A stretch of DNA of 64,000 bases. Source: an uncultured Lactobacillus sp. Its GTDB lineage: Bacteria > Bacillota > Bacilli > Lactobacillales > Lactobacillaceae. The position numbers were made by a program, and so were the translations under genes. The stretch covers positions 1 to 64,000 of the forward strand of contig NZ_CANBCQ010000002.1 in the NCBI RefSeq assembly GCF_947367125.1, read 5' to 3'. This document shows positions 16,742-25,135 of the stretch, piece after piece. A model generated the notes under the pieces. That model was not told the origin of the DNA. It saw only the letters and a program-made list of their open reading frames with translations, and did not search any database. Within the stretch, counting starts at the first letter, position 1. Each line of letters begins with the position of its first letter.

Positions 16742-17860
16742 TTACTTACTAAACCCAACCTTATACCAAATACTATTGGCATCTGCAGGTTTAAGCGAAT
16801 AGTTAACCAATTTGCTGTTAACTGCCTTAATAGAATAAGAATTAATTAGTGGTACGATATAAGCTTCATCATTCATATATTGTTGCCACTTATGGAATGC
16901 TTTAATCCGATAATCATGATTAAAGGCCTTCTTGGAATCAATGTCATCAAGTAACTTGTTATTCTCCTTGGTCGCAAATCTAGAATCGTTCATTGCACCA
17001 GTCTCACCATAAATTCCTGCAGGTGATGGTTCACTAGATAATAGCCAAGAAGCAATGTACATATCAATATTCTTATCATCTTGATCCAATTTGTCATAGA
17101 AAGAATTGAATTCCATTAATCTATTGCCAGTTAAACTTACATGTAAACCCATCTTTTTCCATTGTTGAATGTAATTCTGAATAATTGGCTCTTAGTCATC
17201 GCAGCTAAATGAATGCTTAATGGCTTGCCGTTAGGTTGTACTCTCCACTTACCCTTCTTCTTGTATCCAGCTTGATCTAATAATTGGTTAGCTTTCTTTA
17301 AATTATATGGAAAACCTTTAACCTTTTTATCAAAGTAAGCACCAAATTGTTCTGGAGTTAAAGTAGGAATTCGGGAAGTTAAACCTTGCGTATATCTTTT
17401 TTCAACTTGATTAATATTCATTGCATAAGCAATCGCTTGCCTCAAAGCTTTATTGTTCATTTTAGCCTTAGAATTCATGACGTTCTTGCCGTGTTGCCAT
17501 TTACCTACTTTAAAGCCAAGATAACTATAAGCAAGAGGGATTTTCGCAACAAACTTTGTATCCTTGGCATCCTTGACAGCTTGCCATTGTGAATTAACTA
17601 CATCGGCGATATCAAACTTATGACTTTTAATTGCTTGAGAAGCTGAATTAGTTGAAACAACTTGAGCCACAATTTTACTTAACTTCAGTTTCAATTGCAT
17701 ATGTTAAAGTACCACCTTTTTTAGTCGTCTTTTGTGCGGTTTGTTCAGGGAATTTCTTCGCACTTTTAACTGCGTTTTTATCATTTTGACCACAAGCTGC
17801 TAAGGATAAGACAGCACCGATAAGTAAACTAGCTGAACTGGATAATTTAATAACTTTCAT
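16742..17860 (-). pseudogene. Remnant of an oligopeptide-binding lipoprotein (OppA/SBP family 5)
   Basis: Three frame segments together match parts of an OppA-type binding protein, normally about 580 residues. The first (to ~17675) starts MKVIKL at 17860, with a lipobox LAAC and the mature GGTLTYAIETEV. The second (~17170-17690) contains ALRQAIAYAMNINQV and NPYNLKKANQLLDQAGYK-like text. The third (16742 to ~17152) ends at YKVGFSK. A large internal piece after the first strand is missing, and there are at least two frame changes, near 17690 and 17160. No intact permease or ATPase genes lie nearby. The leader peptide and terminator upstream are still intact. Confidence 0.85.
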
Positions 17861-17882
17861 AACTCTTTCTCTTTTCTGTAAC

Positions 17883-17919
17883 AAAAAAAAGCCCACATCC
17901 CAATTAAGAAATGTGGACC
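17883..17919 (-). terminator. Terminator in the leader of the broken oppA-like gene
   Basis: On the minus strand GTCCACAT pairs with ATGTGGGC (one G-U), followed by eight T. It lies between the small reading frame at 17944-18057 and the oppA remnant start at 17860, the position of an attenuator. Confidence 0.75.
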
Positions 17920-17943
17920 TTGTTAATAATCAGTCAATTTCAA

Positions 17944-18057
17944 TTAATTATTTAAAACAAAATTTGTCGCACACCATAATTTAGGATCACAAAATAAACC
18001 ATCATTTTGGTGGTGGCGTCGTAATTCTACTGTTGCTAAACTTTGTGATTCTAACAT
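17944..18057 (-). CDS. 37-residue peptide, probable leader peptide
   Basis: ATG at 18057 follows a strong AAAGGAGCT ribosome site by six bases, and the frame runs 37 codons to TAA at 17944. The product is MLESQSLATVELRRHHQN, then GLFCDPKLW, then CATNFVLNN. It has a consecutive Arg-Arg-His-His block and two Cys but no membrane segment. A terminator follows at 17883-17919, just before the peptide-binding remnant. I infer a regulatory leader for that gene; a free-standing small protein is the alternative. I know of no homologue. Confidence 0.5.
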   Translation of the reverse strand: MLESQSLATVELRRHHQNDGLFCDPKLWCATNFVLNN

Positions 18058-18089
18058 GATATGTAGCTCCTTTCTTAAATAAATTTAAT

Positions 18090-18121
18090 ATTATATCAAT
18101 CTGATACTTTGCTTTTGTCAA
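18090..18121 (-). promoter_or_regulatory. Candidate promoter of the leader-peptide transcript
   Basis: On the minus strand TTGACA (18121-18116) and an extended TGATATAAT (-10 at 18095-18090) are separated by 20 bases. Both boxes match the consensus, but the spacer is long; the extended -10 may compensate. The peptide's ribosome site follows about 20 bases on. Confidence 0.45.
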
Positions 18122-18143
18122 TAAAAAATTTCAAAAATCTTTT

Positions 18144-18995
18144 TTACCCTACCCGACTAGTCCCTGTAGCATAATTCAAAGTTACACCATCTTGGACGTT
18201 AAAAATATAAATGTTGAAATGAACGGCATTTGAGTTAGTAGACTGACCTTCCATTTCAACACCGCGAGCAAGTAGCTCACTACCACGAAAGACCGGTGTT
18301 ACCCGATAGCGAACATAATTGCTACAGCTTTCTTTAAGATAATCGGCCACTTGATCCTCATACCGTAACATATCTGGATCATTCAATTGTCTGGTTCCCG
18401 TCATCAGATTCTTAATATTATTGTTCTGACCGGTTAATTGATAACCGATTAGATGTGAACGATTGTACAGCCAGCCACCATCAATACGTTTATTGTGCCA
18501 CCCCGTTGGATCAACGTGTAAAGGTTCGCGTTTAGCAATCGGCATCAATGACTGGTTAAGTAAAGCATTAGCAGCAGTTACTCGGTTTAAGCCATCAAGA
18601 TTTCCGTATTCTTGCCAGGCACCACGATTAGTGCTTAAGTCACTCTGAGAGAAACTTGGATCATTATTATTCACGGTGATGACATTTTTGCCCGAATAAT
18701 TAAGACTAGCTAACTTGGCAGCACTGACTGATTCAATATTATGCTTGCTTGTGTACTGTTTTAACTTTCTACGCAGCTTGGCAATCTTTTTATCTAAACT
18801 TTCAATTTTCTTTTCGGTTTGTTTATTTTCTTGCGTGATCTGTTTCGTCTTTCTCTCAGGACTGTGATCATATTTAACAACCGTTTTTACTTTGGCAATA
18901 ACTGCTTGATTCAGATTAGGATTACTAATTACTCCACAGCCGCCAAATATAAGTAAAGCGCTAGAAGCAAGCGCAACGATTTTCTTCTTATTCAT
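18144..18995 (-). CDS. Secreted DNA/RNA non-specific endonuclease
   Basis: A 283-residue protein with a basic, hydrophobic N-terminal segment; IFGGC at ~residue 20 may be a weak lipobox. A coiled coil at ~50-85 precedes a beta-beta-alpha metal nuclease domain (~95-283). The active-site segment is YNRSHLIGYQL, with the general-base His, followed by NLMTGTRQLN, whose Asn binds the metal; this resembles streptococcal EndA/Spd-type nucleases. Likely roles are extracellular DNA degradation or uptake. Its ATG overlaps the stop of the preceding gene (TAATG), so the two are coupled. Confidence 0.85.
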   Translation of the reverse strand: MNKKKIVALASSALLIFGGCGVISNPNLNQAVIAKVKTVVKYDHSPERKTKQITQENKQTEKKIESLDKKIAKLRRKLKQYTSKHNIESVSAAKLASLNYSGKNVITVNNNDPSFSQSDLSTNRGAWQEYGNLDGLNRVTAANALLNQSLMPIAKREPLHVDPTGWHNKRIDGGWLYNRSHLIGYQLTGQNNNIKNLMTGTRQLNDPDMLRYEDQVADYLKESCSNYVRYRVTPVFRGSELLARGVEMEGQSTNSNAVHFNIYIFNVQDGVTLNYATGTSRVG

Positions 18996-19672
18996 TATCT
19001 CTTCGCCTTTCTATAGCCAGCATTGATCGCATCTTGTTCACTCTTGAAATAAACGGCATTGGCAGAATTCATATGATAACCTGCTTGACCTGGCACGTGG
19101 AAAATCTTGGAATTAGCATTGCCAACAATCTTGCCGGTTTCAGCTGTATCTAAATCTCGATTACCACTGCCGCCATCGCTTTCAGTCGAGGAATCAGAAT
19201 CATCTGTAGCTGAATCGCTTGTTTTTGTAGTATTTTTACGCGCTTGGCGTTGAGCTTGAGCTGCCTTTTTAGCAGCAGCTTTCTCTTTTACCTTTTCCGC
19301 CTTTACTTCTTGCACTTTCTTTTCTTTATCGCTTTGCAATTCGGCAGATAACTTATCATATTCTGCTTGCTTCTTTTTCTCTTCGGCTAATAAAACTTTG
19401 CGCTTAGCTTTAGCCTGAACTAGTTTCTTCTCACCCACCTTTTTAACGACCACATGCGTTTTAGGACTAGAGGCGGCAGTATCATCTTCGCTATCATTAG
19501 TGTTACCAATCGCACTGAAAAGTAAGAAAACAATTGCCAGTGAACTGATTGCTGACCAAGCGACTTGATGTTTCGCCTTGTTAAAAACGTACTTTTTCAA
19601 CAAATAATACGGCGCTAGATAATACCAAAATAGTACCCATAGAACAATCTTCCAAAATAGATTCATTTTCAC
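18995..19672 (-). CDS. Membrane protein with coiled coil and C-terminal sunset/Ada-like metal-binding domain
   Basis: A 225-residue protein with two N-terminal hydrophobic helices (~6-26, ~40-58), a charged Lys/Glu/Ala coiled coil (~75-145), a Ser/Asp/Thr linker, and a small C-terminal domain starting GKIVGNANSKIFHVPGQ and containing VYFKSEQDAINAGYRKAK. Such domains usually accompany secreted nucleases and thermonuclease-like proteins. It is translationally coupled to the endonuclease downstream, which suggests a joint DNA-handling role at the surface. A GTG start at 19672 fits GGGAG six bases upstream; an ATG two codons later is possible. Confidence 0.75.
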   Translation of the reverse strand: MKMNLFWKIVLWVLFWYYLAPYYLLKKYVFNKAKHQVAWSAISSLAIVFLLFSAIGNTNDSEDDTAASSPKTHVVVKKVGEKKLVQAKAKRKVLLAEEKKKQAEYDKLSAELQSDKEKKVQEVKAEKVKEKAAAKKAAQAQRQARKNTTKTSDSATDDSDSSTESDGGSGNRDLDTAETGKIVGNANSKIFHVPGQAGYHMNSANAVYFKSEQDAINAGYRKAKR

Positions 19673-19750
19673 ATAACACTCCCTAATATATGTTCATATA
19701 CTATTAGTTTACTCTAATTGATGAATCGATTCAGGAAAAGATATAATATT

Positions 19751-19783
19751 AAAAAATCGCACCCCGTGCCCGTGTAGGGATGC
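19751..19783 (-). terminator. Intrinsic terminator of the acyltransferase gene
   Basis: On the minus strand GCATCCC pairs with the GGGGTGC segment (one G-U) around a GC-rich loop, followed by T6. Confidence 0.6.
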
Positions 19784-19795
19784 AATTAATTGCGA

Positions 19796-20665
19796 CTATA
19801 ATGAACCGTCACGCGGAGCAAATCCAGCAATATCTTCGTAACTAAAATCAGTCGTTAGTTTTTGCCCATAGCAGTGCTCATAACAGGCTTTCTTTTGCTG
19901 AAAATCAATGGCGGCCATTTTCTGCATATTTTCTCTAGTCTTTAAGTCAGGATCAGGATAAATAGTTGGCAAAACATGCAAAATCTTTTTAGTTTTGTAA
20001 AAATCACGTTGAAATAGTTCTCTTTTAGGAGTTACTTGAATTTCGGTAAAAGTTGAAATAATTGGCTGATTAAACTTGGCAGCATAGTAATACGCCCCCT
20101 TCTTTAAAGGGCGAGGTTTCCGATAATTAAACCACAATTCTTCTTCGGGATAAATCAATATCCAGCCTGGTTTTTGCAGAACTTTTTCGACTTTTTTAGG
20201 AAAAATTCGGCTTAAATAGTGCAAATTACAATCAATTGGCAAAGAATCGAAATTTCGCACCGCCCACCCAATTAAATTAGGCATAACCAGATTGCTGGCT
20301 TCAACCACAATAAAAAGGCGCCGATGTTTCTTTAACGCTAATTTTTTCATTAATAATACATCGAACTGATTATAATGGTTCCCTGTAACAAAAGCCGTTG
20401 AACTTTTGGGTAAATTATTTAAACCTTCAATGTAGCAACGACCTGTTAAAATTTGCGCTGCCACGGCAAAAATAGCTCGAACAATTGGGTTAAACAAGCG
20501 ATAACTAAAAGTTTGCGTATGTTGCCAATATTTATTGACCACTTCATTAGTATCTTTAGAATTAAGGATAGGGTCATGCAATTCAGCTTTTGCGTTAAAT
20601 TGCTTTTTAGCTACATTTTTCTTAATATTGTCTATAACTTGTTGCCGCTGAAAACCAAAAATCAT
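19796..20665 (-). CDS. PlsC-like acyltransferase
   Basis: A 289-residue protein of the 1-acylglycerol-3-phosphate acyltransferase superfamily. The catalytic HX4D motif is NHYNQFD (~118-124), and the second block is YPEEELWFNYRKPR with GAYYYAAKF. It moves an acyl chain to a lysolipid at the membrane, though the substrate is unproved; PlsC itself is usually shorter (~200-240), and the N-terminal ~75 residues here are extra. GGAGAT precedes the ATG. The divergent neighbour is a glycosyltransferase of the diacylglycerol type, which suggests membrane or glycolipid synthesis. Confidence 0.8.
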   Translation of the reverse strand: MIFGFQRQQVIDNIKKNVAKKQFNAKAELHDPILNSKDTNEVVNKYWQHTQTFSYRLFNPIVRAIFAVAAQILTGRCYIEGLNNLPKSSTAFVTGNHYNQFDVLLMKKLALKKHRRLFIVVEASNLVMPNLIGWAVRNFDSLPIDCNLHYLSRIFPKKVEKVLQKPGWILIYPEEELWFNYRKPRPLKKGAYYYAAKFNQPIISTFTEIQVTPKRELFQRDFYKTKKILHVLPTIYPDPDLKTRENMQKMAAIDFQQKKACYEHCYGQKLTTDFSYEDIAGFAPRDGSL

Positions 20666-20731
20666 ATTTTATCTCCAATCTACTGACTATATTATAACGA
20701 AATATTTATATCTGCACATTAAGGAGAAGTC

Positions 20732-21844
20732 ATGAAACTATTAATTGTAATTGATGATTATTTCAATAAGAGTAACGGAATGTGTATCTCAACTCAGAGA
20801 TTTGTCCGTGAATACAAAAAGATGGGACATGATGTCCGCGTACTTTCAATCGGTGAAAATGCAGACTTTCCTGTCCCAGAATTAAAAATCTGCCTTCCTT
20901 TTATTCATGGTTTGATTGCCAAACAAGGCTTCCACTTCGCTAAGCCAGTTAAAAAGACTTTAATCGAAGCAGTCACTTGGGCAGATATTATCCAAATTGA
21001 GACTCCCTTCCCTATTTCATGGCAAGCGGCCAAATTAGCTAAAAAACAAGGTAAACCAGTAGTTGGAACCTTTCATATTTATCCTCAAAATATTACAGCT
21101 TCAGTCCCTATTTTAAATAATCACTTGGGTAATTGGTGTTTTATGCTCTTTTTTAGAGAAAAATCCTTTAAAAATTGTGATGCTCTGCAAGTACCAACTA
21201 TTAAAGTAACTAAGTGGTTACAGCAATATAAATTTAGACAAAAGTTATTTGTAGTTTCCAATGGCATTAGCAGTAAATTTATCAATAATCCGCATAAAGA
21301 TAAAGTGGGACACCCTTTTACTATTTTGTGTATTGGTAGATTCTCCCATGAGAAGCAGCAAATAACTCTATTTAAGGCAATACAATTGGCCCAGCATTCA
21401 TCAGAGATTAGACTAGTCTTTGCTGGTCAAGGGCCTTTGAAGAAAGAATATGAGAAATTAGCACGTAAGTTGCCTAACAAACCGACTATGAAATTTTTCA
21501 CTCCCGCTCAGTTAAGACAAGTTATGTCGCAAAGTGATTTGGTAGTCCACTGTGCCGATGTCGAAATTGAAGGAATGGCCTGCATGGAAGCCTTTGCCAG
21601 CGGCTGCGTTCCTATCATTGCAGACAGTCCGCTATCTTCTACGGTTAGCTATGCTTTAAGTAAAAATAACCGTTTTCCCGCCAATAATAGCCAAATCTTA
21701 GCGCAAAGAATCGATTACTGGTTCGAGCATTTCCAAGAATTAAGCAAAATGCGGCAAAAATATCGTGAATATGCTAAGACACTAAGCGTCGCTCATTCAG
21801 CTCAAACTGCTTGGAATAATTTAGAAAAACTAATTGCAAAATAA
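20732..21844 (+). CDS. Family 4 glycosyltransferase
   Basis: A 370-residue GT-B enzyme. The N-terminal domain holds DDYFNKSNGMCISTQRF and GTFHIYPQNI; the C-terminal domain (~185-350) has the nucleotide-sugar signature IGRFSHEKQQ, FAGQGPLKKEYE, and EIEGMACMEAFASGCVPII with the conserved Glu pair. Wording is like glycosyltransferases that build diglycosyl-diacylglycerol in Lactobacillales, but the acceptor cannot be read from sequence. AAGGAG lies before the ATG. It is divergent from the acyltransferase across a short promoter region. Confidence 0.85.
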   Translation: MKLLIVIDDYFNKSNGMCISTQRFVREYKKMGHDVRVLSIGENADFPVPELKICLPFIHGLIAKQGFHFAKPVKKTLIEAVTWADIIQIETPFPISWQAAKLAKKQGKPVVGTFHIYPQNITASVPILNNHLGNWCFMLFFREKSFKNCDALQVPTIKVTKWLQQYKFRQKLFVVSNGISSKFINNPHKDKVGHPFTILCIGRFSHEKQQITLFKAIQLAQHSSEIRLVFAGQGPLKKEYEKLARKLPNKPTMKFFTPAQLRQVMSQSDLVVHCADVEIEGMACMEAFASGCVPIIADSPLSSTVSYALSKNNRFPANNSQILAQRIDYWFEHFQELSKMRQKYREYAKTLSVAHSAQTAWNNLEKLIAK

Positions 21845-21949
21845 AATGCTAGTTATCATTATACTTTCAGCAACCTAAGCACTACAATAGTGGTGTACAG
21901 GGATACAGTCAAAGCACCTGCAATTCTGAATATGAGAAAGGAAGATTTC

Positions 21950-22162
21950 ATGAAATATCTATCAAGAAATCAAGCAGAACAATGGCTGAATCAACACACG
22001 CTTTATGGTCAACAGAAGAAAGTTTTCACCAATAAATTTATGAGGAAGTTAAAGAATAGCTATCGTTTGCTTCCTGATAAAGATAGCATCTTCGGCAAGA
22101 AATATAGCATGCGAGAATTAAAAGAGTATGCAAACGACGTAAATCCCAGAAAAATCGCTTAA
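21950..22162 (+). CDS. Hypothetical 70-residue basic protein
   Basis: I place the start at ATG 21950 because AAAGGAAG lies just before it. The product is basic, with MKYLSRNQAEQWLNQH at the N-terminus and no signal or membrane segment. I do not recognise a family. It stands alone between the glycosyltransferase and a shared terminator at 22165-22197. Confidence 0.55.
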   Translation: MKYLSRNQAEQWLNQHTLYGQQKKVFTNKFMRKLKNSYRLLPDKDSIFGKKYSMRELKEYANDVNPRKIA

Positions 22163-22164
22163 GC

Positions 22165-22197
22165 AAAAAGGGCACCACTTTAATGTGATGCTCTTTT
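22165..22197. terminator. Bidirectional terminator between convergent small genes
   Basis: AAAAGGGCACCA pairs imperfectly with the TGTGATGCTCTTTT side, with A and T runs at the two ends, between the genes at 21950 and 22199. Confidence 0.6.
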
Positions 22198-22198
22198 A

Positions 22199-22645
22199 CT
22201 ATGCTCTCATGTAAGCTTTTACTACTAAATACAAACGCTTGCCGCCCCAATGAAAAGTCTTGGTTTTGCCAAACAACAGATTACCTTCATCCATCAAACG
22301 ACTTAAGATCAAATTATTGCTCTTAGGTAAGTACCCTAGCTTGAGCTCACCTGTTGTGTGCACACTAATTGCATGCTCATCGAATTCATTATTTGGTTCA
22401 CGCATTAAAGCTAGCGGATCATTTTCAGATAGCTTCGGCACCACGTGATCTGCTAGATTGAGATATTGACTACCAGCTAATTCACAACCATATAGGAAAA
22501 CATCACGTGCGTTGCTGGAATTACTATATTGAAGTCGCTTGAGTTTGTCCACTTGTGTTTGCAACTTTTCGACCTGATCAATTAGATTTTCAAAAATATC
22601 TTGTGGTGGAACATGGATAGTATCGTTAGGATTGTGAAATTGCAT
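22199..22645 (-). CDS. HIRAN-domain protein
   Basis: A 148-residue protein. Residues ~18-40 form a short coiled coil (QVEKLQTQVDKLKRL); ~50-145 match the HIRAN domain: ELAGSQYLN, LALMREPNNEFDEHAISVH, LGYLPKSNNLILSRLMDEG. In helicases such as HLTF, HIRAN binds single-stranded 3' DNA ends; stand-alone bacterial forms have no proven role but are thought to sense damaged DNA. It lies next to the restriction island. A nine-base inverted repeat about 60 bases upstream (22701-22729) may control it. Confidence 0.82.
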   Translation of the reverse strand: MQFHNPNDTIHVPPQDIFENLIDQVEKLQTQVDKLKRLQYSNSSNARDVFLYGCELAGSQYLNLADHVVPKLSENDPLALMREPNNEFDEHAISVHTTGELKLGYLPKSNNLILSRLMDEGNLLFGKTKTFHWGGKRLYLVVKAYMRA

Positions 22646-22700
22646 GGGGTTAGTCCTTTCTGTGGGTGAGTTTTATTTTTCAATGACGTGATAAAAAATC

Positions 22701-22729
22701 ATAATCATAATAGTATTAGCTATGATTAT
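22701..22729. promoter_or_regulatory. Inverted repeat upstream of the HIRAN gene
   Basis: ATAATCATA and TATGATTAT are perfect complements with an 11-base spacer. A dimeric regulator could bind here; no tail makes it a terminator. Confidence 0.4.
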
Positions 22730-22878
22730 TAGCTTTTGGAGCCTCATTCAAACTTTCGTATATATTTTTTATTTATGACCAGTTTATAGTTTAAAAAGAG
22801 CATCCTTTATTATTTATTTCATTCATGTTCATAGTAAATACTATTTCTCCTTGAAAATAGTCTTGCTTTTTCTCCATA

Positions 22879-23640
22879 TCATAGTCTCTGTATAATCCTT
22901 ATTTGTAGCATAAAATCTTTTCGATATAAATTATCATAAAGATCTTTATATTGTATGCTAATTTTCCACCCAGGAATATCTAATTTTTTGGTATCTTCAT
23001 TTAACATTGGTCTATTTGAATAATATTTTAATGTTTTAGCCAAAATAGCCAATAAGTATGCTCTTGGTAGTTGAAAAGTAATACTTTTTTTTGAAAAAAT
23101 AAACGGTTGACTATCAATCTTGAATTTATTTGAAGTCATTAAACCATTAAATTTGTCGTTTATATCAAAAAGATAATCATCAAATTTTGTTGGGTTAACA
23201 TATGTTACTTGTAAGTCTGGATTATCACATATACTTTCTAGTGTAATACGATTGTAATTAATATCGTTGAATAACTTTACATCTTTTGCAGTGTTCATTC
23301 CTACATTAGTAAATGTAAAAAGGATTGGTGTATTAAGATAATTTGCTACATTAAGTTGATCATTGCCACGATTCTTAGTATTCCATGTAAAAGTCAAAAG
23401 TCTATCACTTGAATCAGCAAAAACTAATGGTTCCATGCTTTTCTGATTTTCACTTTTGTTTTCTTTAAATTGCTTAGAAGCATAAATAACGGCGATAAAA
23501 TTTGAAATACCTACTAACCAGGTGCCTGGTGTGCCTAAATTATTAAATTTTCCACTTAATGACAGTATTAAAAGAAATATATCTGTTAAAAAAGCTATAT
23601 AAATAAGTAAATTTAGCCCATTTTTCTTTATTTTTTTCAT
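22879..23640 (-). CDS. Unrecognised membrane-anchored protein in the restriction island
   Basis: A 253-residue protein with two N-terminal helices (~10-30, ~40-57), then a charged linker and a soluble domain of about 190 residues with alternating beta-type segments (LNTPILFTFTNVGMNTAKDV, PGWKISIQYKDLYDNLYRKDF). The soluble part has an immunoglobulin-like or beta-sandwich feel, with FTFTNVGMNTAKDV resembling 'asymmetric new-bond' carbohydrate or adhesion folds only loosely. I do not know a family. It is the last gene of the island, 74 bases after hsdS, with AGGGTG before its ATG. It may be an accessory defence protein, judged by position only. Confidence 0.65.
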   Translation of the reverse strand: MKKIKKNGLNLLIYIAFLTDIFLLILSLSGKFNNLGTPGTWLVGISNFIAVIYASKQFKENKSENQKSMEPLVFADSSDRLLTFTWNTKNRGNDQLNVANYLNTPILFTFTNVGMNTAKDVKLFNDINYNRITLESICDNPDLQVTYVNPTKFDDYLFDINDKFNGLMTSNKFKIDSQPFIFSKKSITFQLPRAYLLAILAKTLKYYSNRPMLNEDTKKLDIPGWKISIQYKDLYDNLYRKDFMLQIRIIQRL

Positions 23641-23713
23641 AATATAACACCCTATCTTTGTCTGTATATCATAAAGTATTATCTTTTTTTATTTGATGAG
23701 TTGGCTTTCAGCT

Positions 23714-25135
23714 TTAAATTAAAGTAAACAGTTGCTTTATTTTAGCGCTAATTTTACTTTGCTCTAACAAAGGTGGAAGTGGTACAAGTGTAGTTAATAA
23801 AGAATTAATCTTCATCCCTTTCACCGTAATCCCTGATGTTTCAAAATTTAGATGAGAGTATATATATAGCAAATATTTATCAAATAAATATTTGCTAGTA
23901 ATTAGAGCACGCAAATCTTGATTTATACAAGCATCAATTGTATTCACAGCAATTCTTCCGACTGCCATTCTCATTACAACAATAAGAGTATTTGCAGTAA
24001 TAAAATTAGTTGCACTATTTTTTAATCCTAATTCGGTTATAGAATCTTGTGTGCTTGTAATTTCATAATGATTTTCATGGACATCTTTGACGCTAATCCA
24101 AGGAATTTTTCCATTCCAAAATTTCGAGTTATTTTTTGATGGGGTACCTCCACCTATTGTGTCCAAAAGAACATCCCCCAATCTAACCCATTCCCAACTA
24201 TCAGGAATATCAAATGGCTTCTCTTCATCAGCGATTGGAGGAAGTGGTTTACTCTTCTTAATCTTGCCTTCCTTAACAAGTTGTTCCTTCTCTGCTTTGA
24301 TTTTTTCCAACAAAACACTAGCTGGCTCATCATGGGGATCTTGCTCGACTAATTTTCCGCGCATTGCTAAATCCAATACCTTCGACTTCAGCAAATCTTG
24401 AAGTTTTGTGTATTGTTGAGTAGAAGATTCGACTTTGCGAAGCAAAGCGAATAGCTGCGCTATTTTAGCAGCGATTCGACTTTGCTCTTCTAATGGTGGA
24501 AGTGGCACAGGAGTGTCTTTTATTACATTTCCATTTATTGCTTTAAAAGTACTACCACTAGAATGAGACTCATAATATGCTTTTTCAGACATCAAATATC
24601 TAAATAAATAGTTTTTATCTATTTTATACCCTTTTATTCCAGCCAAGCCTCGTCCTATGTATATTTTTCGATCTAATAAATTAACATCACCAACTGGAGC
24701 TCGAACGGCCATCAAAATATAATCTTCATTTACTACCTTGTTATTGAGAGTTGTAAATTTGTTTGATTTTTTAATAAATTCATCTGAAAATTCTGTTTTG
24801 CCTTGATGAAATTCAATCCCATTTCCAACTTGATTAACCGTATTACTCTTAGGGGCTTGTCCCATTTCAATTTTTGCTACATCCTCCAATCTAACCCATT
24901 CCCAGCTATCAGGAATATCAAAAGGCTTCTCATCATCAGCAATTGGAGCAAGCGGCTTACTTTTCTTGATCTTCTTATCCTTAATAAGCTGCTCTTTTTC
25001 AGCCTTAATCTTCTCAAGCAAGACACTAGCTGGTTCATCATTTGGATCTTGTGGGACTAACTTTCCCCGCATGGCCAAATCTAATATTTTTTCTCTTAAA
25101 GCTTGTGCATCAAATTCTAAAGTATTAGTCTCCAC
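23714..25135 (-). CDS. hsdS: Type I restriction specificity subunit HsdS
   Basis: About 473 residues with two target recognition domains, each preceded by a conserved helical region. The two helical regions (residues ~17-86 and ~253-322; DNA 24878-25087 and 24170-24379) are almost identical, both containing LDLAMRGKLV and PFDIPDSWEWVRL. HsdS reads the split DNA target and positions HsdM and HsdR. I favour the GTG at 25135, about ten bases after AGAAGGA; a TTG at 25144 sits too close to that site. It overlaps the end of hsdM by 11 bases. The protein ends soon after KISAKIKQLF without a third conserved helix. Confidence 0.9.
   Translation of the reverse strand: METNTLEFDAQALREKILDLAMRGKLVPQDPNDEPASVLLEKIKAEKEQLIKDKKIKKSKPLAPIADDEKPFDIPDSWEWVRLEDVAKIEMGQAPKSNTVNQVGNGIEFHQGKTEFSDEFIKKSNKFTTLNNKVVNEDYILMAVRAPVGDVNLLDRKIYIGRGLAGIKGYKIDKNYLFRYLMSEKAYYESHSSGSTFKAINGNVIKDTPVPLPPLEEQSRIAAKIAQLFALLRKVESSTQQYTKLQDLLKSKVLDLAMRGKLVEQDPHDEPASVLLEKIKAEKEQLVKEGKIKKSKPLPPIADEEKPFDIPDSWEWVRLGDVLLDTIGGGTPSKNNSKFWNGKIPWISVKDVHENHYEITSTQDSITELGLKNSATNFITANTLIVVMRMAVGRIAVNTIDACINQDLRALITSKYLFDKYLLYIYSHLNFETSGITVKGMKINSLLTTLVPLPPLLEQSKISAKIKQLFTLI

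Noticed and set aside
17989..18030. T-box riboswitch, because GGTGG occurs in the leader region
   Set aside because: The match is on the wrong strand, lacks the full T-box word, and there is no specifier stem; a coding small peptide explains the sequence better.
22038..22250. 70-codon minus-strand frame overlapping the small basic protein
   Set aside because: It crosses a terminator and the HIRAN gene's end, and has no ribosome site.
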